A DNA stretch of 64,000 nt from Providencia sp. PROV188 (lineage in GTDB: Bacteria > Pseudomonadota > Gammaproteobacteria > Enterobacterales > Enterobacteriaceae): positions 2,666,001-2,730,000 of the forward strand of contig NZ_CP097291.1 of the NCBI RefSeq assembly GCF_027595165.1. Direction: 5' to 3'. Shown here one piece after another: positions 59,513 to 64,000 of the stretch. Each line of letters starts with the position of its first letter. Position 1 is the first letter of the stretch. The notes under the pieces are model-generated. The model saw only the letters and a list, made by a program, of their open reading frames with translations. It searched no databases and was not told where the DNA came from. The translations under genes and the position numbers were made by a program.

Positions 59513-60769
59513 TTAAAATTCTTTTCTCAGCCAGCTGGTGAGCTTACTAAACCACCCGCTAACTGAAGCACGTTTTTCCGTCTCGGTATCATCGCCAAGG
59601 TGGCTTTCTTTACCGTAATGCAGAAGCCCTACCGCTGTGGAGTAGTACGGCTCCTGAGCATAATCCGTTAATCCTGTTATATTAAGTGGGGTACCGATTC
59701 TGACCTGTGTATGGAACACTTTTTGAGCGCATTCAACTAGCCCGTCAATCTGTGCTGCCCCACCCGTCAAAACTATCCCTGCCGCTAAGTGGTGTTTGAC
59801 ACCTTGCTGGCGTAACTGTTCCTGTAAATTTAAAATTTCTTCATTCACTAAATTTAACAGCTCAGTATACCGTGGCTCAATCACTTCCGCTAAGGTTTGA
59901 CGCTGTAAACTTCTCGGTGGACGACCGCCAACACTCGGTACTTCCACCGTTTCATCTTTACTCACAATCGAACCGACTGCACAACCGTGACGCACTTTAA
60001 TCGCTTCGGCATCTGTTGGCGGCGTACCAAATGCGTAAGCGATATCACTTGTCACCACATTACCTGCATATGGGATCACTTTGGTATGACGCAAAGCACC
60101 ACCCGTATATACTGCCATGTCCATTGTGCCGCCACCGACATCAACAACACAGACACCTAATTCGCGCTCATCTTCAGTCAACACACTGTAGCTTGCAGCA
60201 AGACCGGCAAAAATAAGCTGATCAACTTTTAACCCGCAACGCTCAACAGCTTTCACAATGTTCTTTGCCATATCGTTATGGCAAGTGATCAGATGAACTT
60301 TAGCTTGCATACGAACACCAGAAAGACCGACTGGATTTTTAATGCCTTCTTGGTAGTCAATCGCGAATTCTTGCGGGATAACATGCAAAATTCGGTGTTC
60401 GTCTTTAACTCGGACAGATTTCGCCGTATGAACGACGCTGTCTACGTCTTCTTGTGTCACTTCTTCTTCTGAAATTGGCACCATACCAATTTCATTTTGG
60501 CAGCTCACATGTTTACCTGATAATGCAAGGTAAACAGAAGAAATTTGGCAATCTGCCATTAATTCAGCTTGGTCAATCGCTCTTTGGACGCATTTAACAA
60601 CCGACTCAAGATCGTTAACGCCACCTTTGTCCATTCCGCGAGATGGACAGCTTCCCACCCCAATAATATTAACCATACCATCGGGCAGAATTTCTCCTAC
60701 AAGGGCTGACACCTTGGAAGTTCCAATTTCAAGGCCTACCACTAATTTTCTGTCCGTTGCTTTAATCAT
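59513..60769 (-). CDS. ftsA: Cell division protein FtsA
   Basis: 418 residues. Actin-like ATPase folds: VVGLEIGTSKVSALVGE (phosphate 1), CVVDVGGGTMDMAVY (phosphate 2), VLTGGAAQIDGL (adenosine). The C-terminal amphipathic membrane helix reads WFSKLTSWLRKEF. It tethers FtsZ to the membrane and signals to FtsW/I. Same strand as ftsQ, 44 bases downstream. Confidence 0.97.
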   Translation of the reverse strand: MIKATDRKLVVGLEIGTSKVSALVGEILPDGMVNIIGVGSCPSRGMDKGGVNDLESVVKCVQRAIDQAELMADCQISSVYLALSGKHVSCQNEIGMVPISEEEVTQEDVDSVVHTAKSVRVKDEHRILHVIPQEFAIDYQEGIKNPVGLSGVRMQAKVHLITCHNDMAKNIVKAVERCGLKVDQLIFAGLAASYSVLTEDERELGVCVVDVGGGTMDMAVYTGGALRHTKVIPYAGNVVTSDIAYAFGTPPTDAEAIKVRHGCAVGSIVSKDETVEVPSVGGRPPRSLQRQTLAEVIEPRYTELLNLVNEEILNLQEQLRQQGVKHHLAAGIVLTGGAAQIDGLVECAQKVFHTQVRIGTPLNITGLTDYAQEPYYSTAVGLLHYGKESHLGDDTETEKRASVSGWFSKLTSWLRKEF

Positions 60770-60813
60770 TTGCTTCTGCCTATCTGCCTAATTTGAGTTA
60801 TTAGCAATTTGTC

Positions 60814-61629
60814 TTATTGGAAGCCTTGCGGTGCGTCAACTAATAGAGGAGCCCACCCCACCGCTGCCCCACTGGTATAACGCAAATCAACATAGTCGAC
60901 GCGTTTATCAGTCGTTTGCTGTAAGAGCGGATAAAGCTCGAGAAAACGGTTTAACCGCTCTAACACATCTTTTTTCCCAAGTTCGACTCTTACATCATTA
61001 TCTAAAATAATCTGCCATGCATGGCGCGCTGTCATAGAAACGGATTTTAGTTTCAAGTTATTTTTCGCCAAAATACCACTTAGCACAGCAAATTCTTTCA
61101 AAACCTCTGTTTGGCTTCCTTGCGGACCATACAGCAACACATAATCGCCTTTACCATTTTGACTTGGTGGAAGGGTAAATACGCGCCCTTCTTGGTCGAC
61201 CATGTTTTGGTCATTCCATCTTGCGTAGGGTTTGTACTCCGCAATATGGATTTTTAATTCATCCGGCCACTGTTTACGCACTGTCACTTGGCGTATCCAC
61301 GGCATCATACTGATTTGGTTTTGAATCGCATTCACATCCACCGTCATAAAGGTTCCCGGCTGACCTAATGACAAAATTGCCTTTCGCACATCGTCATTGG
61401 TGGTGTAGTTACGCTCTCCCGTTAATATCAGTTTGGACATTGGCAGCCTATCGGCATCCTTCATCCAGTTCATCACAGTCCAGCCGCTCCACACAATGGT
61501 GCCGACAACCATCAGGAAGAAAATCAATCCGCCCAGAAAAGCCCCATTACTTGGTCTTGAGCGCGGATCTTCATCTTGCTGACCGCTATTGTGGTTATGA
61601 TGCCTTACGTTTAACGCTGCCTGTGACAT
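60814..61629 (-). CDS. ftsQ: Cell division protein FtsQ
   Basis: 271 residues. A cytoplasmic His/Asn-rich N-terminal part precedes one membrane helix ([23 protein letters not shown], about 34-56), then a POTRA domain ([22 protein letters not shown]) and the beta domain. It connects early and late division proteins with FtsB and FtsL. The start is one base after the ddlB stop. Confidence 0.96.
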   Translation of the reverse strand: MSQAALNVRHHNHNSGQQDEDPRSRPSNGAFLGGLIFFLMVVGTIVWSGWTVMNWMKDADRLPMSKLILTGERNYTTNDDVRKAILSLGQPGTFMTVDVNAIQNQISMMPWIRQVTVRKQWPDELKIHIAEYKPYARWNDQNMVDQEGRVFTLPPSQNGKGDYVLLYGPQGSQTEVLKEFAVLSGILAKNNLKLKSVSMTARHAWQIILDNDVRVELGKKDVLERLNRFLELYPLLQQTTDKRVDYVDLRYTSGAAVGWAPLLVDAPQGFQ

Positions 61630-61630
61630 A

Positions 61631-62551
61631 TCAACTAGCCAATTCCAAAATACGTACCACTAACTGCGAAAAATCCAAACCTGCTTGACGCGCAGCCATT
61701 GGAACTAAACTGTGACTGGTCATTCCTGGCGAAGTATTTACTTCGAGCAAATAGAATTCCCCGTCACTATCTTGCATCACATCAACCCGTCCCCAGCCAC
61801 GACAGCCTACCGCTTGATAAGCTTGCATTGCGATATCTGCCAGTTTCGCTTCAAAGTCGCTTGTTAAACCACTTGGGCAGAAATATTGAGTCTCATCGGA
61901 CAAATATTTTGCTTCATAATCATAGAAAATACCCGGTGGCTGAATACGAATCGAAGGCAAAACTTCGTCCCCCAGTACCGCTACCGTATACTCAGGACCA
62001 CTTAACCACTTTTCAATCAACAATGTATCGTCAAATTGGAAAGCAAGCTCAATGGCTTCTGGCAGTGCATCCAGAGCATCAACTTTGCTCATTCCAACAC
62101 TGGAACCTTCCAAACTCGGTTTAACGATAAGTGGCAGTCCTAAGTGCTTAACTTGCTGAGCTAACTGCTCTTTTTTAATATTAGTATATTTCTGCTTGTT
62201 AAGTGAAATATATGGAGAAACACTTAGTCCAGCACCTTGCCAAAGTTGTTTGGTGCGTAGTTTATCCATACTCAGTGCAGATGCCATTACGCCACTGCCG
62301 GTGTATGGAAGCCCGAGAAACTCAAGCATTCCTTGGATCGTACCGTCTTCCCCGCCACGACCATGTAAGGCGATAAACGCTTTATCAAACCCAGCTTCTT
62401 TTAATGTCACAACAGGAAAATCTTGGGTATCAATTGGATGTGCATCAACGCCCGCTTGGCGTAATCCCGCCAATACAGCATTGCCAGACTGAAGTGACAC
62501 TTCACGTTCAGCAGATGTGCCGCCAAAGAGAACCGCGATTTTTTCTGTCAT
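61631..62551 (-). CDS. ddlB: D-alanine--D-alanine ligase B
   Basis: 306 residues, ATP-grasp fold: [15 protein letters not shown] at the start, [33 protein letters not shown] and [17 protein letters not shown] at the end. It makes D-Ala-D-Ala for peptidoglycan precursors. It starts two bases after the murC stop. Identified as ddlB, not ddlA, by its place in the division cluster. Confidence 0.97.
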   Translation of the reverse strand: MTEKIAVLFGGTSAEREVSLQSGNAVLAGLRQAGVDAHPIDTQDFPVVTLKEAGFDKAFIALHGRGGEDGTIQGMLEFLGLPYTGSGVMASALSMDKLRTKQLWQGAGLSVSPYISLNKQKYTNIKKEQLAQQVKHLGLPLIVKPSLEGSSVGMSKVDALDALPEAIELAFQFDDTLLIEKWLSGPEYTVAVLGDEVLPSIRIQPPGIFYDYEAKYLSDETQYFCPSGLTSDFEAKLADIAMQAYQAVGCRGWGRVDVMQDSDGEFYLLEVNTSPGMTSHSLVPMAARQAGLDFSQLVVRILELAS

Positions 62552-62553
62552 GC

Positions 62554-64000
62554 TTATTCCTCAACCATCGGTGGCTGTAATTTCGTTTCTGCTAGGTTTT
62601 TGGCTATTTTACCAATATTTCCTGCGCCTTGAACTAAAATTAAGTCGTTATCATCAAGAACTTGTGCCAGCATATGTGAAACTTGTTCAGGTTCTGCCAC
62701 AAAAATAGGGTCAACCTGCCCACGACCGCGGATTGTACGACATAATGAGCGGCTATCAGCTCCTGGAACTGGCTTCTCACCCGCAGAATAAACTTCCAGC
62801 ATTAGCAAGACATCTACCTGCCCTAGCACGTTTGCGAAATCATCGTATAAGTCACGAGTACGCGTATAACGATGAGGCTGGAAAACCATAACGATACGTT
62901 TATCTGGCCAGCCTGCGCGAGCGGCTTTAATCGTGGCATCCACTTCTGTTGGATGGTGACCATAGTCATCCACCAGCATCACTTCGCCTTCTTTACCATT
63001 CACATTACGCAGCGCGTAGTTACCTAGGAAATCGAAACGACGACCTGTTCCTTGGAATTCCACGAGTGCGGACAGAATGTGTAAATCGTCGATACCTTCT
63101 TCGGTTGCTACCGCAACCGCTGCCGTTGCATTGAGCGCATTGTGGCGACCAGGTGCATTTAGCACAACAGTTAATTCTGGCATGCCTTCACGAGCAATCG
63201 TGAAAAAGCCTTGATTCCCTTTTTGCTCGTACTTGGTGATACGAACATCCGCATCGTCACTAAAGCCGTAAGTGGTAATGTAACGACCGATTTTTGGTAA
63301 TAATGAGCGGATCACTGGGTCATCGATACACATCACTGCACGGCCATAGAATGGCAAGTTATGCAGGAAGTTGATGAAGGTATCTGTCAGGTTTTCAAAA
63401 TTGCCCTGATAGGTATCCATGTGATCAGCTTCAATATTTGTCACAACTGCAACAAGTGGCTGTAAATGCAAAAATGATGCATCACTTTCGTCCGCTTCAG
63501 CGATTAAATAACGGCTGCTACCTAAGCGAGCATGGGTTCCCGCTGATTTCACTAATCCGCCATTCACAAATGTTGGGTCTAAGCCCGCTTGAGCGTAGAT
63601 CCCAGAAATCATTGCCGTTGTCGTTGTTTTACCGTGAGTTCCCGCCACTGCGATACCATGACGGTAACGCATTAATTCAGCCAGCATTTCAGCACGGCGA
63701 ATCACTGGGATACGCAGCTCTTTTGCAGCTTGAATTTCAGGGTTCTCTGCAGAAATAGCCGTAGAAACGACTACCACACTTGCATTTTCAACGTTTTCAG
63801 GACGATGGTTAAAATAGATAGTGGCGCCTAACTCAGTCAGTTGCTGAGTCACTGCATTAGGTGCTAAATCTGAACCACTAATTTCATAACCTTCGTTAGC
63901 CAACACTTCAGCGATACCACCCATGCCAGCACCACCGATGCCGACAAAATGAATGTGCCGTACTCTACGCATTTCTGGCACCGATGTTCTTAATTTCGCT
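62554..64000 (-). CDS. murC: UDP-N-acetylmuramate--L-alanine ligase (5' end outside the window)
   Basis: The frame remains open to the right edge. The residues before VPEMRRVRH read AKLRTS, which matches the E. coli N terminus AKLRSI, so the true start lies a few codons beyond base 64000 and the GTG at 63981 is internal. P-loop [12 protein letters not shown], and [19 protein letters not shown] and [18 protein letters not shown] are present. It adds L-alanine to UDP-MurNAc. It is the first gene seen of murC-ddlB-ftsQ-ftsA-ftsZ. Confidence 0.97.
   Translation of the reverse strand, partial: AKLRTSVPEMRRVRHIHFVGIGGAGMGGIAEVLANEGYEISGSDLAPNAVTQQLTELGATIYFNHRPENVENASVVVVSTAISAENPEIQAAKELRIPVIRRAEMLAELMRYRHGIAVAGTHGKTTTTAMISGIYAQAGLDPTFVNGGLVKSAGTHARLGSSRYLIAEADESDASFLHLQPLVAVVTNIEADHMDTYQGNFENLTDTFINFLHNLPFYGRAVMCIDDPVIRSLLPKIGRYITTYGFSDDADVRITKYEQKGNQGFFTIAREGMPELTVVLNAPGRHNALNATAAVAVATEEGIDDLHILSALVEFQGTGRRFDFLGNYALRNVNGKEGEVMLVDDYGHHPTEVDATIKAARAGWPDKRIVMVFQPHRYTRTRDLYDDFANVLGQVDVLLMLEVYSAGEKPVPGADSRSLCRTIRGRGQVDPIFVAEPEQVSHMLAQVLDDNDLILVQGAGNIGKIAKNLAETKLQPPMVEE

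Noticed and set aside
63981..63981. GTG at 63981 as the start of murC
   Set aside because: The frame upstream continues with AKLRTS, matching the conserved MurC N terminus, so the true start lies outside the window.

Overview
The window reads as chromosome of an enterobacterium of the family Morganellaceae. Providencia is the most likely genus, from the modest GC content, the E. coli-like core proteins and the lineage-specific gene order; the genus is an inference. About 50 protein genes, one RNA gene (6S RNA), many intrinsic terminators and several readable operators are present. I saw no tRNA, rRNA, insertion sequence, prophage or CRISPR array.

Left accessory part (1-7300): a YdcH-family gene, a ygbA gene behind an almost ideal NsrR operator, a 0.9-kb AT-rich gap with three perfect palindromes, and a full-length homologue of ExsA/LcrF, the activator of Ysc-type type III secretion, with no secretion genes in view. 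Facing it is a two-gene unit: a small lipoprotein and a 1059-residue exported coiled-coil protein ending in a diverged FKBP domain. This is the least explained part of the window.

First conserved block (7308-34029) matches the E. coli lysS-to-mscS region: recJ-prfB-lysS (prfB with its programmed frameshift), xerD-dsbC, fldB, sdhE-ygfX, ygfZ, the glycine cleavage operon gcvTHP, the ygfB-pepP-ubiH-ubiI operon, zapA-ssrS-fau, serA, rpiA, argP, yggE, argO and mscS. A HD-domain gene sits between ygfZ and gcvP.

Second conserved block (34182-64000) matches the E. coli murC-to-yacL region read backwards: yacL, acnB, lpd, aceF, aceE, pdhR, nadC/ampD, the type IV pilus-like genes ppdD-hofB-hofC, coaE-zapD-yacG, mutT, secA-secM, lpxC, ftsZ-ftsA-ftsQ-ddlB-murC. 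Compared with E. coli, the nadC/ampD pair is flipped, ampE, aroP and guaC are missing from their usual places, a VOC-family gene lies between acnB and yacL, and a DciA-family (DUF721) gene lies between secM and lpxC.

Together the conserved genes cover translation (lysS, prfB), one-carbon and serine/glycine metabolism (gcvTHP, serA, fau), ubiquinone synthesis (ubiH, ubiI), pyruvate dehydrogenase and aconitase, and the division and cell-wall cluster. I found no clearly new multi-gene system. The best candidates for novelty are the orphan ExsA-like regulator and the lipoprotein/coiled-coil FKBP pair.
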